NCBI GenBank assembly: GCA_030159075.1
Contig: BROG01000044.1
Location: 310,001-374,000, forward strand
Direction of reading: 5' to 3'
Length of the DNA stretch: 64,000 nt
From: Atrina japonica
Lineage: Eukaryota; Mollusca; Bivalvia; Pterioida; Pinnidae
The first letter of the stretch is position 1, and every line of letters begins with the position of its first letter. The notes beneath the pieces are model-generated. The model was given only the letters and a program-made list of their open reading frames with translations. It ran no database searches and was not told where the DNA came from. Both the position numbers and the translations under genes were made by a program. Shown here piece by piece: positions 24,341-34,422 of the stretch.

Positions 24341-24588
24341 CTACAAGATGTTAAATTTTATTAGCATTACATTTATGATCAGCGACTTATTTTTTTATTC
24401 TCTTCTTGTAGATTGGATGTTTTATATACCACAAGTATATGAAGCGTAATATAAAGAGTATGAATTTTGACAATCCAGTTTACAGAAAAACAACAGAAGA
24501 TACATTAAAATTAAATCATAGAAACAGAGACAGCTCACCTCGTGATTCAGCCCTAGAACCTTTAAATACCGATCCATTGGAGGTTTGA
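10061..24588 (+). CDS. VLDLR: VLDLR/LDLR-type lipoprotein receptor, 19 coding exons
   Basis: A type I membrane receptor that in this family binds and internalises lipoproteins, including vitellogenin-like particles in egg layers. Coding exons: 10061-10127, 10388-10513, 12881-13012, 13330-13449, 14112-14228, 14622-14858, 15119-15235, 15950-16102, 16403-16438, 18668-18919, 19064-19235, 19383-19613, 19831-19964, 20112-20251, 20559-20700, 20997-21137, 22474-22563, 24042-24253, 24412-24588. All junctions are GT-AG and in phase, giving 2796 bases and 931 residues. Order: signal peptide (1-21, [15 protein letters not shown]), eight LDLa repeats, EGF-A/B, propeller, EGF-C, Thr/Ser stalk, membrane span (about 853-879), tail with FDNPVY at 892-897. 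Eight LDLa repeats match VLDLR rather than LDLR (seven). The start is the ATG that opens a hydrophobic leader. Splice sites are predicted, not observed. Confidence 0.93.
12220..12480. repeat. Intronic repeat with ACTGGTC/GACCAGT inversions
   Basis: Within intron 2 the words ACTGGTC and GACCAGT alternate several times (for example 12273-12290, 12306-12334, 12385-12402), separated by a TA run at 12339-12361. They can form short hairpins. The sequence is non-coding; its element class is not recognised. Confidence 0.5.
13461..13540. repeat. Compound microsatellite directly after exon 4
   Basis: (TA)n is followed by (TG)n and then several TGTGTC units, starting about ten bases after the donor at 13450. 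Alternative frames running through it are low complexity. Confidence 0.9.
15311..15807. mobile_element. Intronic terminal-inverted-repeat element, hAT-like MITE
   Basis: The left end reads CAGGCCTCGACCTTAACA and later TTGCCCAGCCGGGCAAGTGC. The right end, read on the other strand, begins CAGGGCTCAATGTTAACAG and TTGCCCAGGACAAGT. CAGGG-type ends are typical of hAT elements. I find no clean 8-base target-site duplication, so the copy is old or the ends are a few bases off. It lies in the intron between LDLa 7 and LDLa 8. Confidence 0.6.
16403..16438 (+). other. Micro-exon of 36 bases encoding a Thr/Ser linker
   Basis: Part of the lipoprotein receptor. The acceptor TTTTTTTGATAG and donor GTAGGT bound 36 bases that keep phase 1 on both sides and add 12 residues ([12 protein letters not shown]) between LDLa 8 and EGF-A. 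It contains an Asn-Thr-Thr glycosylation sequon. Because it is phase-neutral it could be a cassette exon. It could also be a chance pair of splice sites, since skipping it leaves the frame intact. Confidence 0.6.
16440..18667. other. Long intron before the EGF exon, with a 70-base tandem repeat
   Basis: No exon was found between 16440 and 18667. At 17934-18092 a unit of about 70 bases starting CTGAAATCTGATTGGC and containing AAGTTAAGACTTGA and TATGTACATACTTGAT is repeated two and a half times. Confidence 0.65.
18668..18919 (+). other. Lipoprotein receptor exon 10: EGF-A and calcium-binding EGF-B
   Basis: One exon encodes both EGF modules. EGF-A runs from [12 protein letters not shown] to [17 protein letters not shown] starts with the calcium-binding [15 protein letters not shown] and continues with the hydroxylation-type pattern around [12 protein letters not shown]. 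In human LDLR the two modules lie on separate exons, so an intron has been lost here or gained in vertebrates. Confidence 0.9.
19064..20700 (+). other. Lipoprotein receptor exons 11-15: YWTD six-bladed propeller
   Basis: Five exons, as in vertebrate LDLR, encode the propeller that releases ligand in acidic endosomes. YWTD-type strands seen in order are VYWSD, IYWTD, MFFSDWG, LYWID and VYWTDW. The first blade starts near [12 protein letters not shown]. Exon phases run 2, 2, 1, 0, 1. Confidence 0.9.
20997..21137 (+). other. Lipoprotein receptor exon 16: EGF-C
   Basis: Six cysteines are spaced as in the third EGF module of LDLR-type receptors, from [17 protein letters not shown] to [16 protein letters not shown]. 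The module closes the propeller. Confidence 0.88.
21138..22473. other. Intron, no gene seen
   Basis: Non-coding. It contains a G-run at about 22305-22326 and a short TA array at 22417-22436. Weak open frames on the minus strand have no recognisable content. Confidence 0.6.
22564..24041. other. Intron between the stalk exons, no gene seen
   Basis: The intron is AT-rich and holds open frames without protein-like features. Nothing else was recognised. Confidence 0.6.
24272..24337. repeat. (TC)n microsatellite in the last intron
   Basis: A pure CT array of about 66 bases begins some 18 bases after the donor at 24254, inside the short intron that splits the membrane-span codons. Confidence 0.95.
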
Positions 24589-27250
24589 TAGAATTTAATA
24601 GGTCAATTTAAGTGTTATGATATAAAGAATTTAACATTGCCAATGGAACAAAAATGAACGTTTATTTATCATTCACCGTACTTAATGCCATCTTGCGCTA
24701 GAGACATGAATTTAACAGTTTGACAGCTATCCTTTACCAAATGTGATCAAAACGTCTGGATGGAAAATGTCATACTTACTACAGATTTCACAAGATGGTT
24801 TGAAAAAGTAATGGAGTCATTCATCACATACATGCTGTTCAGTTAGCGTTACCCCAAACTGGAAAACTGAACTGCAGACACCAGAAAAGTAGAGGAGCTG
24901 GCCATGTTTGCTGTGTGTCCCAAGGTGCTGGACATTCTGAGAGGTCACTGGAAGAATTTATGTTGTCGTATGACATAATACCAGACAGAAACCTTTCCAT
25001 GCTTGAAAAGTATGACAAAAAGTAAACAGTGCTTACAGAACTGTCTTTGCCAACTACATGATCTGAAGTATACGTTCCATCTTCTTGGAGTAGAAATATG
25101 TTGAATCAGAACATATAATCTCGAATTGTGTTGTTTCTTCATTCTTATCAACAGCTGAACATTTAGAAAAATCTCGAAGTTTTTATTTTTATGATACTTT
25201 ACATTTAAGAAACACTTATTTGGAGTTACTTTACATCATAAAAGGATCTTAATAGTTTCTTTACCAGTTTATTGGATTCATTGTGTTTATAGATACCGTA
25301 TCATAGATTGTGCCAAGACAAAATTTGTTTAAATGCATCTAGCATAATCGTGAATCTAAACCATCGTCTTCATTTCTATGATTACTGTTCATATTTTTCA
25401 GTTTCTCATGTTTTCTGAAAAAAAAAAACTTCTCCTCTTAGTTCTGCTATTTTTAGTGATAATCATTATTCACAAGGTAAGAGACTTGACTCATCACTTA
25501 CCATCTTGCAGTGGATAAACACCTGAACTGTTTAAAATGTTGTTGACTTTATGTTGTTCCTTATTTATTTTTCATTGTTATCGAGTGTTTGAGCATTTAT
25601 GGAAATCTGATAATCGTGTGAGAGTAGATAAATGCAAGATTGTTGTGCTTTCAAAGGATGACCAGCAAAGATGTGTTGTATGTTTGATTTATTATTAGTT
25701 TGCCATTCAGTTTTATTTATTGTACAGGGAAAAAATCATTCTTCTTTAAAAGATATGCTTAGATTAATAAGATTATACAGCTCTATTATCTATGGAAATA
25801 TCTGGCCCAAGATTCTTCAGTGTGGAAGCTGAGCCATTCCTTGTAAAATATGCTGTACATTGCTTGTTTTAGCTGTGTAAATACATGGTGATGCATAAGT
25901 GGTATATATTTAATGAACAGGAATTGCCATTGTCATATGCTCCATTTTATAAACCAAAACTTTGCCAAACATTTAGATTTGCTCACTTATTTGAATAGTG
26001 CTTAAGTACTTGTGTTGAATTTGGTATGTTGCCAGAACAAGAATACATGTGATGTGTTTAACACGTTTTTAATTTAAACATTCCAGTTTCTTTAACACTG
26101 ATCACGTGAATGTCATTCCTAAATAAATAGGTAGATAGGTGTAACACATTTAATTTTGTCTGTCTTGCATTCAGATTTTTATACTGTCCCACCTAACCCA
26201 TTATACTGGCATTAGTTCTACTTTCTGATGCCTATTTTTTTTAGCTTATTTTATAGAAGTCTAAGAGATTATTAATGTGTTTATTTTCTACACACCTAGC
26301 CTTAGGCCAATACAGAGGAAATGATGATCGATCTTGCGGTACTTTGCATGCCTCATGCTTCATTAATTGTTGAACTTTGTATACTCTTTTAGATATGCAG
26401 AATAATCCAAAACCGTGAAGTTTCTAAACGTGTTTAATATATAGATTTGTCATGAACCTAAGTAACTGACATTTTGGAAGTCTAGGTTGATTTTAACATC
26501 AAGTTTTCCCAATTGTTATTCCAATTGTTATTTAAGTTTTGATTGATTCACTAAAACTAATGTTGTTCAAAAAGATAGATGATTTATTTTACAGCATGTA
26601 TCTATAGCTGTTTGATTTTTTATTAAGGCCTTGAAAGTAAGTATGCTATGGGTAGCATTTCTATTTTGTTTATTGCATTTGGAGAACACGTCTAAATATA
26701 AAGCATTATGTTTTATAATTATCTATATAGTATTAGATAATTGTATATGTTTGATAATCATTGCAGAAAGAAATGATTTGCCTATCTACTTTTTATATAA
26801 ATCACTATTTTTGCATCAGTACATTTATACAGCATACAGTGTACTTATATACATACACCTATTTCCTTTCTAATATTGAAAACAAGTTTTATTCTATTTG
26901 AGTTCTCTTGTCTTAAATTCCTTTGGTGATTGTGTCTGAATCCAAGTTTGTGTTGTAAATTTGAAATGTTTACTTGTGAAACACAAGCAACATGAATGAA
27001 TCTTGAGTTGTATATTTGATGTTTTGCTTGCGTAGTATAAGGAATTGTCTGGATCTGAGTTACCTTTGTAAATATTATGTGTTTATCTGTAGAAAATGAG
27101 CAAATGAAATGAATATCAGAGAGCTGGAATAAATGGTTTTTGGAACGAATGTTGTATCAGTGCATGCAAGTGTGTGTGATCCAAAATAGAATGAGTTTGA
27201 ATATTGTGGCACAAAGTGCTTCGTTTTGAATAAAATATTGAAATACAAAA
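24589..27250 (+). other. Probable long 3' UTR of the lipoprotein receptor
   Basis: No coding signal occurs for 2.6 kb after the stop. The stretch is AT-rich without obvious transposons, as expected of a long UTR. Candidate polyadenylation signals AATAAA lie at 27128-27133 and 27229-27234, and the sequence turns to simple intergenic DNA afterwards. The extent is inferred. Confidence 0.45.
27229..27234 (+). promoter_or_regulatory. Candidate polyadenylation signal AATAAA
   Basis: This canonical hexamer is the last plausible one after the lipoprotein receptor stop; an alternative lies 101 bases upstream. Confidence 0.35.
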
Positions 27251-27974
27251 TTATTCTTTTTCATTTTTATACTAAATTTGTTGTGCATTGAAACATATTT
27301 TGAATGTTTCAAGGTCAGACAAATTTGCATAGAATAGTTTAAGGTTTCTGTCTTGAGTAATAATAGTGGTCTACATATGGTAATGGCATGTAATAAAGCT
27401 AATATTGACGGTCATTACACAAGCCTATTATTTCAACTTTTTTAGGGAACTACTTCCATGTTTAATTTACTTATGTATTATGCTCAAAGTATTGACGATT
27501 TGGACATCATATCATATTTCAAGGATTTGGTTATATTTCATGTACTCTAGAAAACTCCCCGTTTATTTTTTTCATTTTTGATTTGAATTTCACAAATTCT
27601 TTCCGTTTTTTTTTGTGTGTAATGAGCCAACAAGAATTAAAGTGAAAATGCTTGACATCGTAAATTACAAATTCCATTCAGATGTGTACACATTTTAAAA
27701 TGCAATTTTTTTCAGACGATCAAGCAATGTAGTGATACACAGTACAAACTTTAGAAAAAGAAATCGATTATCTCCTTTTTGTTATTGTATATTAATCTAA
27801 GTAGTAAAAACGGAAAGATAAAAAAAACAGCTAATGGTTTGTTAACATTTTGTTTTCTTACGGATATTTATAAATACTAGTACATAAAATCAACATTTTT
27901 GTTGAAATATTATTGTGTAGAGAAGGATTTCCTCGACTTGAACCGCCAACAAAGGGAACATTAAAAATTGATAG

Positions 27975-28384
27975 CAGGGCCGAAATCACCAAATTTACTC
28001 AATACTCAAGCTCAACTTTTATTTCATTATCATATCAAAGATTGACTATAAAATCGTTTGTAAAATATACGGGTTTGAATGATTATGAAATATTATTTTT
28101 TTATCATTCACATATAAATTTTTGCGTCAAAATTAGGATTTTCCTGTAAAAATGAATAAATATGTTGAGTAAGGTACTAAAAATTTGAGTACGTAATCAA
28201 ATAATATTTTAATATTTTTGAAGTTTTCTTCAAATGTGCAATGATTCTGATCATAATTTACAATTATATGCCATCAATATACAAACATGTCCATTTACAG
28301 AATAAACTTTGCGTGTTTTTACTCAAAATAATGAAAAGGTAGTTCAGCTTGAGTACTGAGTAAATTTGGTTACTTCGAGCCCTG
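27975..28384. mobile_element. hAT-like MITE, 410 bp
   Basis: The left end CAGGGCCGAAATCACCAAAT, followed by TTACTCAATACTCAAGCTCA, is mirrored by the right end TTGAGTACTGAGTAAATTTG and CTTCGAGCCCTG, giving terminal inverted repeats of about 45 bases. The flanks ATTGATAG (27967-27974) and ATTGGTGT (28385-28392) agree at 5 of 8 positions, compatible with a decayed 8-base target-site duplication. The inside is non-coding. CAGGG ends and an 8-base duplication are hAT features. Confidence 0.72.
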
Positions 28385-28392
28385 ATTGGTGT

Positions 28393-30240
28393 CTTTTTAT
28401 ATAGGTCTCGTGTAGATTTTGGTGTGTTCACGATTTTGAAATTCAGACTTGTGGATCTCGAACATTTTTTCTTTTAAAATGACGGATATTCATGGAATAA
28501 AGAAGAAAATTTGATTGCAATAGACATTGCCAACTTATTTCTATACCTATATATCTATTGAATTTCTTATAGTTATATAAAGACATAAAACATGTATCCG
28601 GTAATAAAGGCTGTCACATATATTGTACCCGGTATCAGTTTAAAATATCGCAACACCTGAAAGAATATAATATATCTAGATCGAGTATCACCACTGACAA
28701 TCTAGAATGTCACGATGTTAGGGTATTGTAAATATACGAGGTATTCAAACAAATATTACGAAATCCGGGGCAGTTTGGAAAGCTTACAAAAATTGTAGAT
28801 CGATTTCAAAATATTTGACTAAATCTATAGTATAGACGCACTGATTGCTTGTGGTTATATCTACGATAAATATTCAAACAGTAATATTTTTTACGGTCTG
28901 TTGGGTTTCGTAGGTCATTGAAATATTCTGCATGTAGGCCTATTATCAAAATTTGAATTGAAATGCAAATTTGACGAAACATCTTGTCGCAATACACAGA
29001 TCACTACCGCAATAATTTGCAGATGAATGGACCTATTCCATGTTAATGTTGACAGTATGTTATGTTTTACATTGTATATTAAATAATGTTGGTGTCATTC
29101 AATATTTTGCAAAAGTATTCATTTTATAATTCATTTAATATGTGGCAGATGCCCGTGTACATTTTCTGTTATTTCCTTGTACGTGTTGTATCCTGTTGAG
29201 GTTAATGTATGTTAAATATGTGAGGCGTAGTGACGTAGAGAGTCGTACGATGGAAAATGAATAGTCTCTAGATCACCGCACCAGCTCACTTTTAATGAAT
29301 GGAATTATAAACACGCCCCTTCACATACCATTATCGTCAGCTCTCAAAGAAAATACGTGTTTACAATCGAATGTATTGTATTGATTCTCGAAGGAGTGAT
29401 GAAATGATATGCTGTAAATATATATTAGACTTTTATTGATTGGAAACTAAAGATTGTTGCGATGAAGTTTGATATGAATCATACTGAGATATTTGGGAAG
29501 AATTATTTTAAAAGACTTAGAAGATGAAGATTAAAGATAGATCAAGATGTAAAAAAAAATGGTGGTCATAATATTTTTAAAAAGCCTTTAGATTCTACAA
29601 CACTTTGGAACTGAGGCATATGATATCATTGGAAAAAGTTGAAATGAAAAAAATATCACAATCTGTTTGATCTAGAGCAACTAGCCTGGCCACACGCCGC
29701 CAACTACACACATGTAGCTATATATAGAGGGTGTCAATAGGTATTAAGCGGGCAGGCATAAGGGGTCGATAAGCTTTTTAAAACAGTTTTAAAATTGACA
29801 TATGCGACGACCTCATCTTGTTGTATCAAACAATATTTCAAATAATTTTCTGATACGTTCCGTTAGTATTGGTGAGTTGAAAGCAGAAAATATTTAACAT
29901 AACGAACAAATTATAAAACAGTTGGATATTTTGAGTTTTATGGTACATTTTTTTATAAAAATAAATGATAAAATATTGCTTTTCATGATTGTTTCAAATT
30001 CATTTCAGCATGTTTTGCGTCTATTCTATATAGATCTGGCACTTGTAGACAGAGTGCCTCAGCTTTTGGTGCTTTATTTTCAGATATAGTGTAAACACGG
30101 AAGTCATGTCCACCAAAATCATGCATGTTTTAATCATACATGATCTGAAAGGCTGTGTAAACCTCCCTTTAGGTAGGACACATTTAACTCCAATCTCTAG
30201 ATCTAAAACTTATGGTGATACGCATGTGATAACGTCTACG
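28393..30240. other. Intergenic stretch without a recognisable gene
   Basis: This is AT-rich DNA between the lipoprotein receptor and the PARP14-like gene. No open frame with protein-like content and no clear repeat was seen. Confidence 0.55.
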
Positions 30241-30310
30241 CTTGATTCACGTGATCTTTGTAAATTCCCAACATGATTGTGGGAATTCCTACTTTCATTT
30301 TCTGTTCAGT
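30241..30310 (+). promoter_or_regulatory. Putative immune-type promoter of the PARP14-like gene
   Basis: GGGAATTCCT at 30281-30290 fits the NF-kB/Rel consensus GGGRNNYYCC. Two bases later TTTCATTTTC at 30293-30302 is a perfect ISRE/IRF element on the minus strand (GAAANNGAAA). A CACGTG E-box is at 30249-30254. A donor-like AAG/GTAAGA follows at 30371. Known: PARP14 is interferon-inducible in vertebrates. Inference: these sites drive the gene whose first coding exon starts at 33406. Confidence 0.45.
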
Positions 30311-30371
30311 AAGAAATGCAACATCCGCCTAGCTAGAAAATACGTCGATGTATTGAACACAAACGTTGAAG
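30311..30371 (+). other. Putative non-coding first exon of the PARP14-like gene
   Basis: The coding exon at 33406 has a good acceptor (TCTATTTGCAG) immediately before its ATG, so an upstream non-coding exon is required. The stretch ending GTTGAAG/GTAAGA at 30371 is the best donor I see downstream of the ISRE-like site. The transcription start is not determined; the left border is arbitrary. Confidence 0.35.
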
Positions 30372-30546
30372 GTAAGATTAATTGATTTGAGGAATTAATT
30401 AACGAGTAAATAGGCCTATGTATTATAAACGTGCACGGTGTACAGCTGTCCACTTTTGTTTTACCTATAATATTTTATGACAATACGTGTAACATTGACC
30501 ATAGTTAAAATAAAATGAACGATTTAAGTGTTTGTTTGTTATCTTA

Positions 30547-30703
30547 CATCCCGCTAAGATTTTTTTCATTTATATGGGGATGTCACCCGCTGATGCCAAT
30601 GCAGTGAGGGTTCTTTTAACGTGCCACTCCTTCCGTGATGTGTCCACGGGACCTCGGTTTTAAGCATCATTCGAACCATCCGTGAGACCTGACTTTCACT
30701 CCG
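30547..30703. repeat. Probable SINE-like fragment
   Basis: This patch is richer in G+C than its surroundings and contains TTTTAACGTGCCACTCC, CACGGGACCTCGGTTTTAA and CATCATTCGAACC. From memory, similar cores occur in dispersed repeats of many marine invertebrates. There is no coding potential. The family assignment is not verified. Confidence 0.4.
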
Positions 30704-30905
30704 TTTGTTCCCTCAATTAAATATCAAAAGTAGATATACAATAAAATGTAAAATAATCAAAATTAATTTTGCCAGTTTATTTTACTTTTGTGAAAACTAA
30801 AGAATTTTGATTATGTGATCTTTTTATCGTCGGTAATGCACCAAATGTTCAAAGAGGAACAACTCTTACAACACTCACGATCTATGTCCAAATTAAGATG
30901 TTTTG

Positions 30906-32140
30906 TATGGGGTGCAGTTTTACTTTTTAATACCAGTTAGTGATATCACTTAAATATCACTCATGCGAATAGGTGATATCACTTTTATAAATTCTTAAGT
31001 GATATCACTGATACGAATGAGTGATATCACCTATTCGAATGAATGGAAGAAACTTAGGAGTTGTCTAACCCGAATAATAACAGTCGTTATATTCCGCCGA
31101 TGTTTTTTTTCTCAGAATGTATGAATATGAACATTATTTGTACACAAAATTTGCATAAGTGATACCACCGTTCAAAATTGCAGGAGTCGGCGGTATGGTT
31201 GCGGCGGCTCTGTTTTTTTTTTTAATGCTGAACTCCGTCCATATTCTACAACAGACACGAGAGATGATTCCGATTCTGCAGCGCTGCGCCTTTATCACGA
31301 TACCGTCCGTAATATCGTCTTTTGCGCTTTGTTCTTCCATAGATATAGGCCTAGTGATATTCACTACAGATCTACATTTATGAAAGAAATGTGGATCATA
31401 AGGTTTTTACTGTTTCCAAATTTGAATAAGTGATATCACTTATTCGAATGAGTGATATCACTTATACGATTAGGTGATATCATTTATTCGTTTTTATAAG
31501 TGACGTCACTTATTCGTATAAGTATGGGGCGCCGTTTTATTTTTAATACCAGTTAGTGATATCACTCTTTCGAATAGGTGATATCACTTATTCAATAAGT
31601 GATATCACCCATTCAAAAGGGTGATATCACCCATTGGAATACCGAATAAGTGATATCATCTATTCGAATAGGTGATATCACTTTACAAAACGAATAGGTG
31701 ATATCACTCATTCGAATAGGTGATATCACACATTCATTTTGAATAGTTGATATCTTTCATTCGAATAGGTGATATCACTCATTCGTATAAGTGATATCAC
31801 TTAAGAATTTATAAAAGTGATATCACCTATTCGCATAAGTGATATCACCTATTCGAATGAGTGATATCACCTATTCGAATAAGTGATATCACCTATTTGA
31901 AAGAGTGATATCTCTTATATATGGGGTGCCGTTTTACTTTTTAATACTAGTTAGTGATATCACCTATTCGAATGAGTGATATCACCTATTCGAAAGAGTG
32001 ATATCAATAACTAGTATTAAAAAGTAAAACGGCATCCCATATATAAGAGATATCACTTTTTCAAATAGGAGATATCACTTATTCGGTATTCCAATGGGTG
32101 ATATCACAAATTGTATTAAAAAGTAAAACGGCGCCTCATA
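30906..32140. mobile_element. Foldback element built from GTGATATCAC palindromes
   Basis: The left end TATGGGGTGCAGTTTTACTT and the right end, read on the other strand, TATGAGGCGCCGTTTTACTT are inverted repeats. Each continues into TTTAATAC and then a GTGATATCAC block. The element is flanked by GTTTTG on both sides (30900-30905 and 32141-32146), a probable target-site duplication. Inside, about two dozen GTGATATCAC palindromes are joined by spacers such as CTATTCGAAT and TTATTCGAATAG. Further copies of the terminal segment occur at 31524, 31920 and, inverted, at 32003. A unique part lies near 31045-31420. I see no transposase. It lies in the putative first intron of the PARP14-like gene. Confidence 0.8.
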
Positions 32141-32789
32141 GTTTTGACATTATTGTATTATCTTAAACTGTGTACTGCACCCTTTCCTTTGAAAATGAAA
32201 TACAATATTCCAAAAGGTATGGCCTCCTTTTGTCAAAAAGTCTAAACTTTAAGTTTTTTGGAATATTAGCAACATTTTGTTAAAATTAGGAAATCTAAAA
32301 ATACACGAATCTGTTTGAAAGTACAAGAATATCTTCAAATTCATTGTCATGTGACTTCAGTTAAGAAATTTAAATTGTAAATTTGGAAACAAAATACATT
32401 TTGTTGCATTGGGAATGGGACCTTATTTCGCATCTACGACAGGGCGGAAAACCTTTGTTGTAAAGAACCAATTAAGTTACTGTGACAAAAAGATAAACGA
32501 AGAAGTAATGTTCTGACGTGGGCGTTTTACTAACAAAACAAGTCTCGAGTTAGTCTGTTTTGCCTCGAAGAAAACGGATTCGATATATAAAAATCCCATC
32601 AACCTATTGAAGCGGTTAATTCATAGGGTCTGATATTTAAACCGCATCGCTTTGCAAGGTACATCTATTGGATCGTTGTCAGAGCTACATTGCTTTGACG
32701 GTGTTGTAAAAGGAACAACAACATAATTATATAAAAAAACACAAGTACCAAGTATAATGTAATTGAATATATTTGAATGTGAGATATTG

Positions 32790-32883
<94 letters not shown>
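32790..32883. repeat. (AT)n microsatellite
   Basis: This is an AT dinucleotide array of about 93 bases. Just after it, ATGTTCCCACTGTTTGATTT and the inverse-related TAAATCAAAAAATTGGAACAT form a short hairpin arm (32889-32996). Confidence 0.9.
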
Positions 32884-32886
<3 letters not shown>

Positions 32887-33111
32887 TATCATGTTCCCAC
32901 TGTTTGATTTATCAAGGGTTTTGCCAAAAAGAGGGAATATGATAATGTTCCAACTTTTTGGTAAAACCTCTGGTAAATCAAAAAATTGGAACATGATACT
33001 AATATTTTGAACATAATATGGTTTTGCGCCCCCAAAAAGAAATAATAATATTAATAATAATAAAATAAATAAATAAAAAACAATAACAAAAGACAAGCCA
33101 ACTGAACAGAA

Positions 33112-33366
33112 GCTCAAGACAATCGTTTCTGTCAATAAGACTTCATCAGTTGAACTCAAATTTAAAATTAGAAGTAGAGTTTCAAAAACAAAAATGGTAT
33201 CACACAAGGCCAAATAATAAACTAAATGTATTCTTAAAGCCGTCTAAGAGTAACCACTGTAAAAAGATGACCAACTTAGATTTTGGGGAGTTTAGAATTT
33301 AAACGTTGCTATACATACAATCGAAATATTACATTAGTATGAAATGACCAGCAGGTACCGAAATAC
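33112..33366 (+). repeat. Dispersed repeat family A, copy 2
   Basis: Shared blocks in order are GCTCAAGACAATCGTTTCTG, AAGACTTCATCAGTTGA, GGTATCACACAAGGCCAAAT, GTCTAAGAGTAACCACTGTA and GCAGGTACCGAAATAC. It ends about 40 bases before the first coding exon of the PARP14-like gene. Confidence 0.7.
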
Positions 33367-33405
33367 AAAATAGTAACTCATTGTTTGTTGTACGTCTATT
33401 TGCAG

Positions 33406-34422
33406 ATGGCACAATTTGGTATTCGGATCTTAGGAATTCCAGAAAAAGCCACAGAAAGACAACTAAAAATACATTTTCGCAATCCTCGTCATGGAGGAGG
33501 AAGAATTTCCAAATTATACTATCCTCTTCTTAACAACGATGCCGTTATTTACTTTGAGGATATGACTGGTATATGTGTGGGTTATTGAAAGTATATGTTG
33601 ATATGTTTACGTCCGAGTTCTTAGCAGGGAAAGGACCGAACGTGCCAGATCTTTCTCCGCACCAAGAACGAGGACGAAAATATCTCAACATCCGCAAATT
33701 TTACGGTTGTATAATAAGTGGAATGTTGAGTTACATGTTCGAGGGCGGTTGTTGAGACGTCTGTAACACTTATGACGAGGATTTGTTCCAGACGTATTTC
33801 ATTTTAATTTGACTGTGAACTCACCGCGGATGTGACCGATCAACAGGGGATGCTTACTCCTCCATGGCACCTGATTCCACCTCTTGATTTCAAGAGGTCC
33901 GTGTTTGTCCATTTTTTACCAGATTTGTACCTATATCCTGGACATCCAAATGATTTATACTGTGGTATCTGAGATTTTTGATAAACATTCAATAATCTTT
34001 TTATTATATGATATTATAGAAAATAAAAATGGTCATAATTTAAAATATTTTATTTGAATAAAAACAAATACAATAATATAAAAAAAATACATAACATGTC
34101 ATCGTTATAGAGCGTATGAATATAATACATGGATACACAAAATATAGTCCTGGAGCCTCAAAACCGGTCTCGGCGTATATGGTAGGATGTTGCACCTTTT
34201 CATCTAATGTTAAATAAAACGAAAGTATGATATATAAAAAGCATATGTATTTTTGCCGACTTATTGTTTGTTAATTTAGAGCTACCTCGCTCACATACGC
34301 CAGTGAGAGATAAAAGAAATATAATTATACTTTTTAAAAACATTTCAGAAAATCACGAACTACTGACGAAAGAGCAAATCTTTCAAGGACAGGCGCTTGA
34401 ATTACAGATCCTTCCTCGCACG
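33406..34422 (+). other. PARP14-like exons 1-2: two partial RRM-like segments
   Basis: Exon 1 gives beta1 (GIRILGIP) to beta3 (DAVIYFEDM) of an RRM-like fold, with the family phrase HGGGRIS. Exon 2 begins with a short linker and gives a second beta3 (NIIILFKNI) through beta4 (IFQGQALELQILPR). The end of the first fold and the start of a second are therefore absent, although the reading phase is kept. Confidence 0.65.

Larger units (their letters stand above)
22474..24588 (+). other. Lipoprotein receptor exons 17-19: stalk, membrane span and NPxY tail
   Basis: Exon 17 (22474-22563) and most of exon 18 (24042-24253) encode a Thr/Ser/Pro-rich stalk of about 80 residues, with several NxT/S sequons, that is probably O-glycosylated. 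The end of exon 18 encodes a hydrophobic span starting [13 protein letters not shown]. Exon 19 (24412-24588) ends the span and gives a 50-residue tail with [15 protein letters not shown], very close to the LDLR/VLDLR clathrin adaptor motif. The stop is TGA at 24586-24588. Phase-neutral exon 17 (90 bases) could be an alternative stalk exon, as is known for VLDLR. Confidence 0.9.

Noticed and set aside
31134..31383. Possible coding exon in the unique centre of the foldback element
   Set aside because: Frames on both strands are open for about 75 codons but show no known family and no splice sites; the stretch is too short to claim a transposase.
30906..32140. CRISPR-like array, because of regularly spaced repeats
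   Set aside because: The repeats are 10-base palindromes with irregular spacing and variable, non-unique spacers in animal DNA, with terminal inverted repeats and a flanking duplication; it is a foldback element.
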